Both the position numbers and the translations under genes were made by a program. The notes under the pieces are model-generated. The model did not search any database, was not told where the DNA came from, and worked only from the letters and a program-made list of their open reading frames with translations. A DNA stretch of 64,000 nt, taken from Ridgeia piscesae. Taxonomy: Eukaryota > Annelida > Polychaeta > Sabellida > Siboglinidae. Positions 42,982 through 56,515 of this stretch are shown one piece after another. Location of the stretch: positions 310,001 through 374,000 of the forward strand of contig JAODUO010000156.1 in NCBI GenBank assembly GCA_025642075.2, read 5' to 3'. Position 1 is the first letter of the stretch. Each line of letters begins with the position of its first letter.

Positions 42982-45900
42982 TCAGTTATCACGAAACGGC
43001 GAATTTGTTTTAGGAGGGTAAATTTAGAATTCAATATTTCACGTTTTGCTCTTAGTAACTAATAAATAACATGTCAAGGTATATGGGAAATAAATTTAGG
43101 TAGCTTAATTAGTAAAACTAGCTCTTTGGCATCGCTTTGAAGTTGGGTGTCCGTGTTGCGCGATACCGAGCGTATGCATGCACATTGTGTATTTAATATA
43201 CATGTATTTCGTTTTTCCGGTATGTGTTTTCATATTTTTTTTGGAGCATACACATATTTATGGTTCAAAATGGACAGCAGTGACAATGTTTGCGAAACAT
43301 TGTTTTGTTTTCATACAATTTAGAAATTAGAATACGTTTTCGGTGTCCTAAAAAAAGAGTAAAGTGGTTATATAATTAATTGTGGGGAACTGCTTGTGTA
43401 GTATCACCGTAAAGGTAAGTATAAAATGAACAATTACCTTTTCAACGGAACAAACCTTACTGTCATCTGTAGCCTTCATGAGGATGTTTAAAATAGGTAT
43501 ACGCTCGGTATCGCTGAAAGGCATTCTTTATTAGTATTTTCAAAATAGAAAAAAAAAAAAATTCTAAGGGTCATTTGTCTTATTCTGCTTGACCTCGGCA
43601 TGTTGCTCTGCGACAGTTACGTGCATTATTTTCCAATCATCACCATTTCTGAGGAAATGCCGTTCTCTTTTAACTCAGCTGACACGTTGTACACCAAATA
43701 TCGAATGAACGTTTCCCCTCGCTATTTGGTGTACGTGTCAGTTGGGCCTGGCTAACCCATGCGCAAATTGAGCTATTTCGGTATTGAGAACTTGGACAGT
43801 CGGTCAGAAAATGGATGGTGTTTAATAATGGCATAAACCCATAGTTTGGTGTAGCTCTAACATCATTGCTTTAAGAAAGGTGAATGTTGAAGCCACTGGG
43901 TGAGCCATTATACCTGAGAGGCCAACGAAACTCGAAACCTTCATATACCCATCTTCATCTGTGTAGTGCAATACCATGGGGTGGATGCTTATCTGTGCCT
44001 TGTCATAACACACAGACCCTATCTCATCCAAGTACTTGCATAGTCCACTTGCCAGTCCTCTGCATAGTCCACCTGACATGTGGCTTACACATCATAAGCT
44101 TAAGCTTACCTCTGGGATGTCTGATTTCCTCCTACTGTGTGAAAGCCCTGCCATAATGTGCTCTGAATTCTGGCAGTTCTCTCATCAGTGTTAGGGAGAA
44201 TATGTTAATGTCCTCTATCACTGTTTGCCCTGAGGGTGGTCTTGTACTGCACGTCTTTCTTCATGTGTAGTTTATATTTGATTGGTCTTGTGCCGTCCAT
44301 GTCATTAAGTTTCTCCCTTATGTTTTCGTCACTCATCGAGGTTAATTCAGATAAAGACTTTGGCAGTACGTTGGAGGTGGTCGCCTTCATGAACATTTTT
44401 GCGTGACGCTGGCACATGTGTCTCTGAGCTTGAAATTGGATGGAGAATGCAGTAAATGACATCTTAATGTCGCTGAATTCAAAGCAGAACTTCCTGTAGA
44501 TGGTTTGCATAATCATTGAGAAGGTTTCTCTTCCCTTGATTTCACCATTGTTTCCAGGTAACTCATGGCTGGTTTCTGATCTCCTCAGAAATTCTGCTAC
44601 CAACATCTTCCGTGATTTGGCTATTGCCTTCATCATGTCTCTCTCCTTTTTTTTGTAATGGCAGCAGTACGTCATTTTAGAGATATTTGATTTGCATATG
44701 CTCGGTCTCGTGTATATACTCGGTATCACCAGATGTACAAACGTCATAGAGAGAAACATGGCTACATTTCTAATTTATCGTTGTCACGTACCTTAAGTAA
44801 TATCATGTAAATGTGTGAAAAAAGTCCACTAATATTCAAAACTCTGACCAAAATCAGTACAGTACGTCAATGTCATTCGCTCGGTATCGTCAAAAACTAC
44901 CCCACGTCAAAATATGAGTCTTATATTTCACTACAGGTTTTTAATTTCTGGGAAACCAATTTAACCTACACAGGTTTTATCTAAATGGAAGTATCAACAC
45001 CTGGATACGATTAGTATTTTTGTACTTTATTATTTATCCTTGCATATGCTTTGTTGAAAATTTGCATATGCTTGGTATCGGCCAAACTACCCCACCACAT
45101 ATACTGTTCCTGCGGCGCGCCCATGCAACAAAACGCTGACATTTTTCGAAGACTGAGGTGGTTGCCGTGACCACCATTACAATGCCGTGCTGTATGTTTT
45201 TGAATGGTTACATTACAAAAACGTTTTGTCGACATTTGTGATAACTGACCATATATATATATTTTATTTTTTTATTGATACTGTCTGCTGTTTTCACAAA
45301 CTTTGGCTGGTTTCCTGGTCTTCTCATATGAATAACCAGAGAGAATGCAAATTATGTGATTATGATGAAGAGACTAAGCAGTGGCTATGATTCACTAAAA
45401 CACATTTCATTCCTAATTACTGAAGTCCAAATAACTTCAGGACCACTTGGCCAATATATGTATGTTTGTGTAATTTCTTTTTTTAGCGATTTCAAAACAG
45501 ACTTTATTAAGTGTCTTGGGAAACATCTCCAAGTACCTGACCAGGTGAGTATTGACAAAAACTTCACCTGAGCCAGTTTGTCCTAACTCTGACTCTACCC
45601 TACATACCCACACAAGAATTTTGTATTTGTATAACATTTGTAGACATAATTATGCTTTTGATTTATATTCAATGATGCAAGTTAGGTGTTGAACACTTCA
45701 CAAGATGCTTTAATATCAGTCAGTGGTGTAAAGTCACTGTATCATGAAACCCAAGATGGCCACCACTGAATGATTTATCATTTTGGATCTCTATGATAGC
45801 AGGGAAACATTCTTGTGTATCACCAGTCTAGTTGTTTGTTATGTTTTGTTATCATAGTCCAAGGGGCAGGGTCAAGGGCAGAATGACTACACATTATGGT

Positions 45901-48391
45901 TGCAATAAGCCAGCATCTGATACACATTCGATGTAACATGTTTGTGGTATGAATTTGAATGTAAATGTTTATTGATCGTTCAAATGTGAATGCCCTGAAC
46001 ATTGAATGGTTGCATTTGAATGCGCCTTGGAATGACATTGACATTTGTTAACAAGTCTGGATGACTGCTATATATATATACTGCTCTACCCACTGCTATT
46101 GTTATCACTGTACGTGACAGCTATATATACTGCTCTACCCACTGCTATTGTTATCACTGTACATGACAGCTATATATACTGCTCTACCCACTGCTATTGT
46201 TATCACTGTACGTGACAGCTATATATACTGCTCTACCCACTGCTATTGTTATCACAGTACGTGACAGCTATATATACTGCTCTACCCACTGCTATTGTTA
46301 TCACTGTACATGACAGCTATATATACTGCTCTATCCACTGCTATTGTTATCACTGTACATGACAGCTTATATATATATATATATATATACTGCTCTACCC
46401 AGTGCTATTGTTATCACTGTACGTGACAGATATATATACTGCTCTACCCACTGCTATTGTTATCACTGTACGTGACAGCTATATATACTCTCTACCCACT
46501 GCTATTGTTCATACTGTACATGACAGCTACACATACTGCTCTACCCACTGCTATTGTTATCACTGTACGTGACATATATATATATACTGCTCTACCCACT
46601 GCTATTGTTATCACTGTACGTGACAGCTATATATACTCTCTACCCACTGCTATTGTTCATACTGTACATGACAGCTACACATACTGCTCTACCCACTGCT
46701 ATTGTTCATACTGTACATGACAGCTACATATACTGCTGTAACCACTGCTATTGATATCACTGTACATGACAGCTACACATACTGCTCTACCCACTGCTAT
46801 TGTTATCACTGTACATGACTGCTACATATACTGCTGTAACCACTGCTATTGATATCACTGTACATGACAGCTACATATACTGCTCCACCCACTGCTATTG
46901 TTCTTACTGTACATGACAGCTACATATACTGCTCCACCCACTGCTATTGTTATCACTGTACATGACCGCTACATATATTGCTCTACCCACTGCTATTGTT
47001 ATCACTGTACATGACAGCTACATATACTGCTCTACCCACTGCTATTGTTATCACTGTACATGACAACTACATATACTGCTCTACCCACTGCTATTGTCAT
47101 CACTGTACATGACAGCTATATATACTGCTCTACCCACTGCTATTGTCATCACTGTACATGACAGCTATATATACTGCTCTACCCACTGCTATTGTCATCA
47201 CTGTACATGACAGCTATATATACTGCTCTACCCACTGCTATTGTCATCACTGTACATGACAGCTATATATATACTGCTCTACCCACTGCTATTGTTCATA
47301 CTGTACATGACAGCTACACATACTGCTCCACCCACTGCTATTGTTATCACTGTACATGACTGCTACATATACTGCTCTACCCACTGCTATTGTCACCACT
47401 GTACATGACAGCTATACATACTGCTCTACCCACTGCTATTGTCATCACTGTACATGACAGGTATATATACTGCTCTACCCACTGCTATTGTTCATACTGT
47501 ACATGACAGCTACATATACTGCTCCACCCACTGCTATTGTTATCTCTGTATATGACTGCTACATATATTGCTCTACCCACTGCTATTGTTATCACTGTAC
47601 ATGACCGCTACATATACTGCTCTACCCACTGCTATTGTCATCACTGTACATGACAGCTATATATACTGCTCTACCCACTGCTATTGTTCATACTGTACAT
47701 GACAGCTACATATACTGCTCTACCCACTGCTATTGTTCATACTGTACATGACAGCTATATATACTGCTCTACCCACTGGTATTGTTATCACTGTACATGA
47801 CCGCTACATATACTGCTCTACCCACTGCTATTGTCACCTCTGTACATGACAGCTATATATACTGCTCTACCCACTGCTATTGTCATCACTGTACATGACA
47901 GGTATATATACTGCTCTACCCACTGCTATTGTTCATACTGTACATGACAGCTACATATACTGCTCCACCCACTGCTATTGTTATCACTGTACATGACTGC
48001 TACATATACTGCTCTACCCACTGCTATTGTTATCACTGTACATGACTGCTACATATACTGCTTTAACCACTGCTATTTATATCACTGTACATGACAGCTA
48101 CATATACTGCTCCACCCACTGCTATTGTTCTTACTGTACATGACAGCTACATATACTGCTCCACCCACTGCTATTGTTATCACTGTAAATGACCGCTACA
48201 TATATTGCTCTACCCACTGCTATTGTTATCACTGTATATGACAGCTACATATACTGCTCTACCCATTGCTATTGTTATCACTGTACATGACAACTACATA
48301 TACTGCTCTACCCACTGCTATTGTCATCACTGTACATGACAGCTATATATACTGCTCTACCCACTGCTATTGTCATCACTGTACATGACAG

Positions 48392-48426
<35 letters not shown>

Positions 48427-51400
48427 TGCTCTACCCACTGCTATTTTTCATACTGTACATGACAGCTACACATACTGCTCCACCCACTGCTATTGTTATC
48501 ACTGTACATGACTGCTACATATACTGCTCTACCCACTGCTATTGTCACCACTGTACATGACAGCTATATATACTGCTCTACCCACTGCTATTGTCATCAC
48601 TGTACATGACAGGTATATATACTGCTCTACCCACTGCTATTTTTCATACTGTACATGACAGCTACATATACTGCTCCACCCACTGCTATTGTTATCACTG
48701 TACATGACAACTACATATACTGCTCTACCCACTGCTATTGTTATCACTGTACATGACAGCTATATATACTGCTCTACCCACTGCTATTGTCATCACTGTA
48801 CATGACAGCTATATATACTGCTCTACCCACTGCTATTGTCATCACTGTACATGACAGCTATATATATACTGCTCTACCCACTGCTATTGTTCATACTGTA
48901 CATGACAGCTACACATATTGCTCCACCCACTGCTATTGTTATCACTGTACATGACTGCTACATATACTGTTCTACCCACTGCTATTGTTATCATTGTACA
49001 TGACTGCTACAAAACTGCTCCACCCACTGCTATTGTTATCACTGTACATGACTGCTACATATACTGCTCTACCCACTGCTATTGTTATCACTGTACATGA
49101 CAGCTACATATACTGCTCCACCCACTGCTATTGTTCTTACTGTACATGACAGCTACATATACTGCGCCACCCACTGCTGTTGTTATCACTGTACATGACC
49201 GCTACATATACTGCTCTACCCACTGCTATTGTTATCACTGTACATGACCGCTACATATACTGTTCTACCCACTGCTATTGTTATCACTGTACATGACAGC
49301 TACATATACTGCTCTACCCACTGCTATTGTCATCACTGTACATGACAGCTATATATATATACTGCTCTACCCACTGCTATTGTTCATACTGTACATGACA
49401 GCTACATATACTGCTCCACCCACTGGTATTGTTATCACTGTACATGACTGCTACATATACTGCTCTACCCACTGCTATTGTTATCACTGTACATGACTGC
49501 TACATGTACTGCTCTATCCACTGCTATTGTTATTACTGTACATGACAGCTATATATACTGCTCTACCCACTGCTATTTTTATCACTGTACCAGACAGCTA
49601 TATATACTGCTCTACCCACTGCTATTGTTCATACTGTACATGACAGCTATATATACTGCTCTACCCACTGGTATTGTTATCACTGTACATGACCGCTACA
49701 TATACTGCTCTACCCACTGCTATTGTCACCTCTGTACATGACAGCTATATATACTGCTCTACCCACTGCTATTGTCATCACTGTACATGACAGGTATATA
49801 TACTGCTCTACCCACTGCTATTGTTCATACTGTACATGACAGCTACATATACTGCTCCACCCACTGCTATTGTTATCACTGTACATGACTGCTACATATA
49901 CTGCTCTACCCACTGCTATTGTTATCACTGTACATGACTGCTACATATACTGCTTTAACCACTGCTATTTATATCACTGTACATGACAGCTACATATACT
50001 GCTCCACCCACTGCTATTGTTCTTACTGTACATGACAGCTACATATACTGCTCCACCCACTGCTATTGTTATCACTGTAAATGACCGCTACATATATTGC
50101 TCTACCCACTGCTATTGTTATCACTGTATATGACAGCTACATATACTGCTCTACCCATTGCTATTGTTATCACTGTACATGACAACTACATATACTGCTC
50201 TACCCACTGCTATTGTCATTACTGTACATGACAGCTATATATACTGCTCTACCCACTGCTATTGTCATCACTGTACATGACAGCTATATATATATATAGA
50301 TATATATATATACTGCTCTACCCACTGCTATTTTTCATACTGTACATGACAGCTACACATACTGCTCCACCCACTGCTATTGTTATCACTGTACATGACT
50401 GCTACATATACTGCTCTACCCACTGCTATTGTCACCACTGTACATGACAGCTATATATACTGCTCTACCCACTGCTATTGTCATCACTGTACATGACAGG
50501 TATATATACTGCTCTACCCACTGCTATTTTTCATACTGTACATGACAGCTACATATACTGCTCCACCCACTGCTATTGTTATCACTGTACATGACAACTA
50601 CATATACTGCTCTACCCACTGCTATTGTCATCACTGTACATGACAGCTATATATACTGCTCTACCCACTGCTATTGTCATCACTGTACATGACAGCTATA
50701 TATACTGCTCTACCCACTGCTATTGTCATCACTGTACATGACAGCTATATATATACTGCTCTACCCACTGCTATTGTTCATACTGTACATGACAGCTACA
50801 CATATTGCTCCACCCACTGCTATTGTTATCACTGTACATGACTGCTACATATACTGTTCTACCCACTGCTATTGTTATCATTGTACATGACTGCTACATA
50901 TACTGCTCCACCCACTGCTATTGTTATCACTGTACATGACTGCTACATATACTGCTCTACCCACTGCTATTGTTATCACTGTACATGACAGCTACATATA
51001 CTGCTCCACCCACTGCTATTGTTCTTACTGTACATGACAGCTACATATACTGCGCCACCCACTGCTGTTGTTATCACTGTACATGACCGCTACATATACT
51101 GCTCTACCCACTGCTATTGTTATCACTGTACATGACCGCTACATATACTGTTCTACCCACTGCTATTGTTATCACTGTACATGACAGCTACATATACTGC
51201 TCTACCCACTGCTATTGTCATCACTGTACATGACAGCTATATATATATACTGCTCTACCCACTGCTATTGTTCATACTGTACATGACAGCTACATATACT
51301 GCTCCACCCACTGGTATTGTTATCACTGTACATGACTGCTACATATACTGCTCTACCCACTGCTATTGTTATCACTGTACATGACTGCTACATGTACTGC

Positions 51401-54400
51401 TCTATCCACTGCTATTGTTATTACTGTACATGACAGCTATATATACTGCTCTACCCACTGCTATTTTTATTACTGTACATGACTGCTACATATACGTATA
51501 CTGCTCTACCCACTGCTATTGTTATCACTGTACATGACAGCTACATATACTGCTCTACCCATTGCTATTGTTATTGCTGTACACGACTGCTACATATACT
51601 ACTCTACCCACTACTATTGTTATCACTGTACATGACCGCTACATATACTGCTCTACCCACTGCTATTGTTATCACTGTACATGACTGCTACATATACTGC
51701 TCTACCCACTGCTATTGTTATCACTGTACATGACTGCTACATATACTGCTCTACCCACTGCTATTGTTATCACTGTACATGACAGCTACATATACTGCTC
51801 TACCCACTGCTATTGTTATCACTGTACATGACAGCTATATATACTGCACTACCCACTGCTATTGTTATCACTGTACATGACAGCTATATATACTGCTCTA
51901 CCCACTGCTATTGTTATCACTGTACATGACAGCTATATATATTGCTCTACCCACTGCTATTGTTATCACTGTCCATGACAGCTATATATACTGCTCTACC
52001 CACTGCTATTGTTATCACTGTACATGACAGCTATATATACTGCTCTACCCACTGCTATTGTTATCACTGTACATGACAGCTATATATACTGCTCTACCCA
52101 CTGCTATTGTTAATACTGTACATGACAGCTAAATATACTGCTCTACCCACTGCTATTGTTATCACTGTACATGACAGCTATATATACTGCTCTACCCACT
52201 GCTATTGTTATCACTGTACATGACTGCTACATATACTGCTCTACCCACTGCTATTGTTATCACTGTACATGACCGCTACATATACTGCTCTACCCACTGC
52301 TATTGTTATCACTGTACATGAACCGCTACATATACTGCTCTACCCATTGCTATTGTTATCACTGTACATGACCGCTATATATACTGCTCTACCCACTGCT
52401 ATTGTTATCACTGTACATGACCGCTATATGTACTGCTCTACCCACTGCTATTGTTATCACTGTACATGACTGCTACATGTACTGCTCTACCCACTGCTAT
52501 TGTTATTACTGTACATGACTGCTACATGTACTGCTCTACCCACTGCTATTGTTATTACTGTACATGACAGCTATATATACTGCTCTACCCACTGCTATTG
52601 TTATTACTGTACATGACTGCTACATATACTGCTCTACCCACTGCTATTGTTATTACTGTACATGACAGCTACATATACTGCTCTACCCACTGCTATTGTT
52701 ATCACTGTACATGACAGCTATATATACTGCACTACCCACTGCTATTGTTATCACTGTACATGACAGCTATATATACTGCTCTACCCACTGCTATTGTTAT
52801 CACTGTACATGACAGCTATATATACTGCTCTACCCACTGCTATTGTTATCACTGTACACGACAGCTATATATACTGTTCTACCCACTGCTATTGTTATCA
52901 CTGTACACGGCAGCTATATATACTGCTCTACCCACTGCTATTGTTATCACTGTACATGACAGCTATATATACTGCTCTACCCACTGCTATTGTTAATACT
53001 GTACATGACAGCTAAATATACTGCTCTACCCACTGCTATTGTTATCACTGTACATGACAGCTACATATACTGCTCTAGCCACTGCTATTGTTATTACTAT
53101 ACATGACAGCTACATATAGTGCTCTACCCACTGCTATTGTTATCACTGTACATGACAGCTACATATACTGCTCTAGCCACTGCTATTGTTATTACTATAC
53201 ATGACAGCTACATATAGTGCTCTACCCACTGCTATTGTTATTACTGTATATGACAGCTACATATACTGCTCTACCCACTGCTATTGTTATCACTGTACAT
53301 GACAGCTACATATACTGCTCTACCCACTGCTGTTGTTAACACTGTACATGACAGCTACATATAGTGCTCTACCCACTGCTATTGTTATTACTGTACATGA
53401 CAGCTATATATACTGCTCTACCCACTGCTATTGTTATTACTGTATATGACAGCTACATATACTGCTCTACCCACTGCTATTGTTATCACTGTACATGACA
53501 GCTACATATACTGCTCTACCCACTGCTGTTGTTAACACTGTACATGACAGCTACATATACTGCTCTACCCACTGCTGTTGTTAACACTGTACATGACAGC
53601 TATATATACTGCACTACCCACTGCTATTGGTATCCCTGTACATGACAGCTATATATACTTCTCTACCCACTGCTATTGTTATTACTGTACATGCTTGTGT
53701 ACACTGTACTTACATATATAAATGATGTACACTGCTGAGTTAACCACTGTTCACACTGCCATTTTCACTCTTGTGCTCATCATGACAAGGCTGTGTTCAC
53801 TCACTTCACTGCTCTGTTCACTACAATGTTCACTGCTGTGTTCATGTCGTTTCTCTGTCTCACAGGTGTTACAGTCAGCCCAGGCTCTGCAGCAGGGAAT
53901 GGGCATTGGTCGACCCGACCCATTTGCTGAGGTCATTCTACAGACAGACGTCATCAAGGAGCATGGTGCTGGCGTCCTGCTCTATGATCTTGTCACCCTC
54001 TCCATACAACAAGGTACAGATGTCTATAGTTCACCCTGAACTTTTTGTCAAAACTTCTGTTGATTAATTTAATGGAAAGTTGGCATGCCTAATTTTAGTG
54101 TGAATCAGTAATGTGTCACAGTTGACCCAAATAAAAAGTGGTTGAAATATTTTAACACGTTATAACATTTAAAAATCCAGTTATTAACCAGTTATATGCA
54201 TTGGTACTCTCATTTACACTCACTTCTGTCACCCACTGGGTTCAAACAGTTGTGGCTTCAACTATCCTTCCCCATGCCTCTCGGTCTACCATTTCTGACT
54301 ACTGGATGTATCTAGATGTTACTGTGATTGCTGGTCTTCCTCTCTTGGCCATTCCGGTTGTCACAAGATTGTCCTAGATAGCCTTTTCATCTTTCTGTCG

Positions 54401-56301
54401 ATGGCAATATCTGGCAAATCTCAGTTGCCTCTTTCTAATTGTTTTGGTGACTACTCATGTAGATCTCTGTTGGTTAGATGTTGTTGCCAGTGAACATTAA
54501 ACACAACTCGAAACATTCTTGTGTAGCACCCGTCTAGTTGTTTGTTATGGTTTTTTACCATAGTTCAAGTTTTGCACCCACACAGCACAGATTCTATGCT
54601 GTGATAAACAGTCGCTGTTTGATTTTGCATAAGAATGTAGACTTCCAACTACAGTATATACACTGATGATATTGACATTCAGTCAATATTTTTTACTTCT
54701 ACTAGATTTAGAAGAACTGAAATTGAATGTATATATCTATAGCCAGAGTAGTTCACGGAGTAGTGTTTTAGAAACATTATAAACTATTTATTTTCTATTA
54801 TTTGTGTGTATGTACGATCAAGAAATATATCACAACCATTTTATTTCTTATTTAAACAAGTAAAATTGTACTTTTATTATTACATAACTGTTAACAACTA
54901 TGCAGTGCAGAGGAAATGGGTTTGAAAGCTGTGCTGCTCCACTGAACCTGTTTGCTCATTCTATATTGCTTGAGTTCACTCATCTCTGTGAATGTGTGCC
55001 AGTATGATAGATATTGGTGTATGTATCGTCATCTTGCAGAAAATATAATATGGCTGAATGCTTCCTCTAGATGTCAAGGTGGTGTTTTATTGAACAGGAA
55101 GTCAAATGTAAAGTGCTTAAGCTGTCCTAAAGACAGGACACTATGCTATGTAAGAATGTGTAAGAACTTTAAGATGAAGAAATGTGCAGACAAAAATATG
55201 TAATATAGTCTCAGTTTTATTTCTCAAAATAACTAAGGTCTAACTAAATATTTGACAATTAATTTACTGGTAAGCTTAAGTAAATGTGCTGACAGTTTCC
55301 TGATTATTTATGTGTTGTTCAATGGCCCATCACTGAAGGACTGGTAAGAGGTAAGACACAATGCATGACTAGGTAACACTAGATTACTCTTTTGTTTGAA
55401 TGAATAATTTCTTTCACAGTGTATCAGGCACTTATTTCTATTGATTCTAGCACAAGTTGTCATATTTTGCCTACGAGAAATTTTCAGTTTATCAAACATC
55501 ATACATTTGTTTAGAAATGCATCACATACTCAGTTCACTTTTCTCTTTCATTGTTGATTTTCTACAGTCTGCATCCCTTGCAATTTGTAGTAGATTAGTA
55601 AATTTAGAAATTCGCATTGTGCACCTTTAGACTGTGAATGGAGTCAGTAGCTCAGTGGCTAGTGTTGCATTTTCAGTCAAGAGAACCTTGTTTCAGATTC
55701 TGTGTGTCAAACCTTCATCAAGGTCACCCACTCTACGTTGCTCCAGCTCACTCGGCTGTTTGAATGCATACCTTGCTCTAGACAGTGGTGGTTATTTTTA
55801 TATGAACAGTCTTCACACACCAATTGTAGCATGACCGAATGCTTCCCACAGAAGTTAAAATGGTATTGAATTAACAGGTCTGCCAGGGAGTAAAGTATAA
55901 CACACTTTGAGCATTCATAAGGACAGGATACTGTTCTGTACAAGAACTTAGCTTTGCTGTTTTATATATTTTTTATTTAGTTACTTATTAATAAAATACT
56001 CATATGTTCCATAATTTGTTGTAAAAACAACTGCTGCATTAACCATTCCCTCATAAATGCTACATTTTATAAAGAAAGGTCAAATTTTACATGTATGTAA
56101 GCCAACATTGATGGATGGTAAACATATATATGATGTTGTTGTGACTTGTGGAGTGATATGACTTGCAGGCTGCTATGACTCGCGTGTGCGTGTCCTGCTG
56201 CGAGCTGTCAGTGCATGTGTTGGCGTGCCATGGGATGTTGTGGAGACACTTGAGGACAACGCAGTGCACAGCTTCAAGGAGGAAGAACACCATCTGACAG
56301 A
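41344..56301 (+). CDS. TMCO4: TMCO4-like (DUF726) protein, N-terminal half (partial)
   Basis: Exons 41344-42098, 45487-45544, 53866-54013 and 56169-56301 join in frame and the gene continues off the right edge. The first 200 residues are acidic, Ser/Thr-rich and poorly conserved, with imperfect repeats of AESVKHD. A conserved region follows: FITNLGDVPRFAYMSLCAML, DFKTDFIKCLGKHLQVPDQ, GAGVLLYDLVTLSIQQ, YDSRVRVLLRAVSACVGVPW. This resembles the start of the TMCO4/DUF726 family, whose C-terminal part has membrane segments and an alpha/beta-hydrolase-like fold. The adjacent OTUD3 supports the call, since the two are close neighbours in vertebrates as I recall. Function is unknown. Introns 2 and 4 carry giant arrays. 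Confidence 0.65.
42127..42284. repeat. 81-bp tandem duplication after TMCO4-like exon 1
   Basis: Two copies starting at 42127 and 42208 (gtgccattagtgttgtgact...), differing at only one position over 77 bp. They start 28 bp past the splice donor. The high identity implies a recent event. Confidence 0.95.
42911..42979. repeat. (TA)n microsatellite
   Basis: About 70 bp of TA dinucleotides. The GGTCAG-ended transposon lies inside TA-rich DNA, which continues on its other side at 45251-45270. Confidence 0.9.
42980..45250. mobile_element. 2.27 kb DNA transposon with ggtcagttatcac ends, degenerate
   Basis: Inverted ends ggtcagttatcacgaaac (left) and ggtcagttatcacaaatg (right, reverse complemented) match at 14 of the first 15. 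TA repeats flank both sides, hiding the target duplication. The motif cgctcggtatcg occurs about six times in both orientations (43161, 43502, 44700, 44719, 44878, 45070). Minus-strand frames at 44759-43822 look like remains of a transposase. It lies in TMCO4-like intron 1. Confidence 0.82.
43822..44759 (-). pseudogene. Degenerate transposase-like ORF pair inside the ggtcag element
   Basis: Frame 44759-44205 contains FLRRSETSHELPGNNGEIKG, then YRKFCFEFSDIKMSFTAF and a QAQRHMCQRHAKMF block. Frame 44079-43822 contains CYDKAQISIHPMVLHYTDED and a FLKAMMLEL end. The order and spacing resemble a widespread group of uncharacterised invertebrate proteins that look transposon-encoded (early basic part, a Cys/His block, then a Q-x-T-x-H-P-x-V segment). 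I cannot name the superfamily. The middle is broken by stops. Confidence 0.5.
45487..45544 (+). CDS. TMCO4: TMCO4-like exon 2
   Basis: Acceptor tttttttag. Encodes DFKTDFIKCLGKHLQVPDQ. Donor gtgagt, phase 0. Confidence 0.8.
45545..46055 (+). other. Intron 2 start with a dispersed repeat copy
   Basis: About 45806-45866 (cattcttgtgtatcaccagt then ctagttgtttgttatg) recurs at about 54513-54570. Otherwise featureless. Confidence 0.6.
46056..53690. repeat. 7.6 kb tandem array of a 49-bp unit (intron 2 of TMCO4-like gene)
   Basis: The consensus unit is ctatatatactgctctaccc, then actgctattgttatcactgt, then acatgacag. About 155 copies run without interruption. Variants include ttgtcatcac, ttgttcatac and ctccaccc. 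A few copies have an expanded TA run (46366, 48392, 50284). A block of about 1.89 kb (about 47.66-49.55 kb) is repeated directly (about 49.55-51.44 kb): matching rare variants at 48058/49950, 49163/51050 and 49503/51391. Reading frames in the array are repeat artefacts. Confidence 0.95.
53866..54013 (+). CDS. TMCO4: TMCO4-like exon 3
   Basis: Acceptor ctgtctcacag. VLQSAQALQQGMGIGRPDPF then AGVLLYDLVTLSIQQ. Donor gtacag, phase 1. It begins about 175 bp after the 49-bp array. Confidence 0.85.
54235..54480 (-). mobile_element. LINE C-terminal remnant
   Basis: The minus strand reads TIRKRQLRFARYCHRQKDE, then MAKRGRPAITV and MVDREAWGRIVEATTV with stops between. This matches the usual C-terminal region of non-LTR elements (IRxRRLRFAGHC..., RGRP). 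No RT core is nearby. Confidence 0.55.
55010..55200 (+). repeat. Diverged SINE-body copy
   Basis: The segment with ctgaatgcttcctctagatg and gacaggacactatgctatg resembles the body of the SINE-like element at 55640-55950 (ccgaatgcttcccacagaag; gacaggatactgttctgt). It lacks an obvious tRNA head. Confidence 0.45.
55640..55950 (+). mobile_element. tRNA-derived SINE
   Basis: An exact pol III A-box match (tagctcagtgg at 55648-55658) is followed about 30-40 bp later by a degenerate B box (tgtttcagattct at about 55689-55701). The following body matches another copy at 55010-55200. Confidence 0.6.
56169..56301 (+). CDS. TMCO4: TMCO4-like exon 4
   Basis: Acceptor gacttgcag. CYDSRVRVLLRAVSACVGVP then ETLEDNAVHSFKEEEHHLT. 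Donor gtgagt, phase 2. Confidence 0.87.
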
Positions 56302-56309
56302 GTGAGTAA

Positions 56310-56515
56310 CACTGATGACACATCAGTTGACACTGATGGCACATCAGTTGACACTAATGACACATCAGTTGACACTGATGACACATCAGTTAACACTGAT
56401 GACACATCAGCCGACACTGGTGACACACCAGTTGACACTGATGACACATCAGCCAACACTGGTGACACATCAGCTGACACTGATGACAGATCAGCTGACA
56501 CTGGTGACATGTAAG
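56310..56515. repeat. 21-bp minisatellite directly after TMCO4-like exon 4 donor
   Basis: About ten copies of acacatcagttgacactgatg with small changes. The array starts within ten bases of the gtgagt donor. Because the unit is 21 bp, both strands are open in phase with it (DTSVDTD repeats on plus), but read-through from exon 4 stops at once at TGA. Confidence 0.93.

Noticed and set aside
46457..53015. Many plus-strand reading frames of 60-105 codons in the 49-bp array
   Set aside because: They are the repeat unit read in one frame, with no start context, splice logic or similarity.
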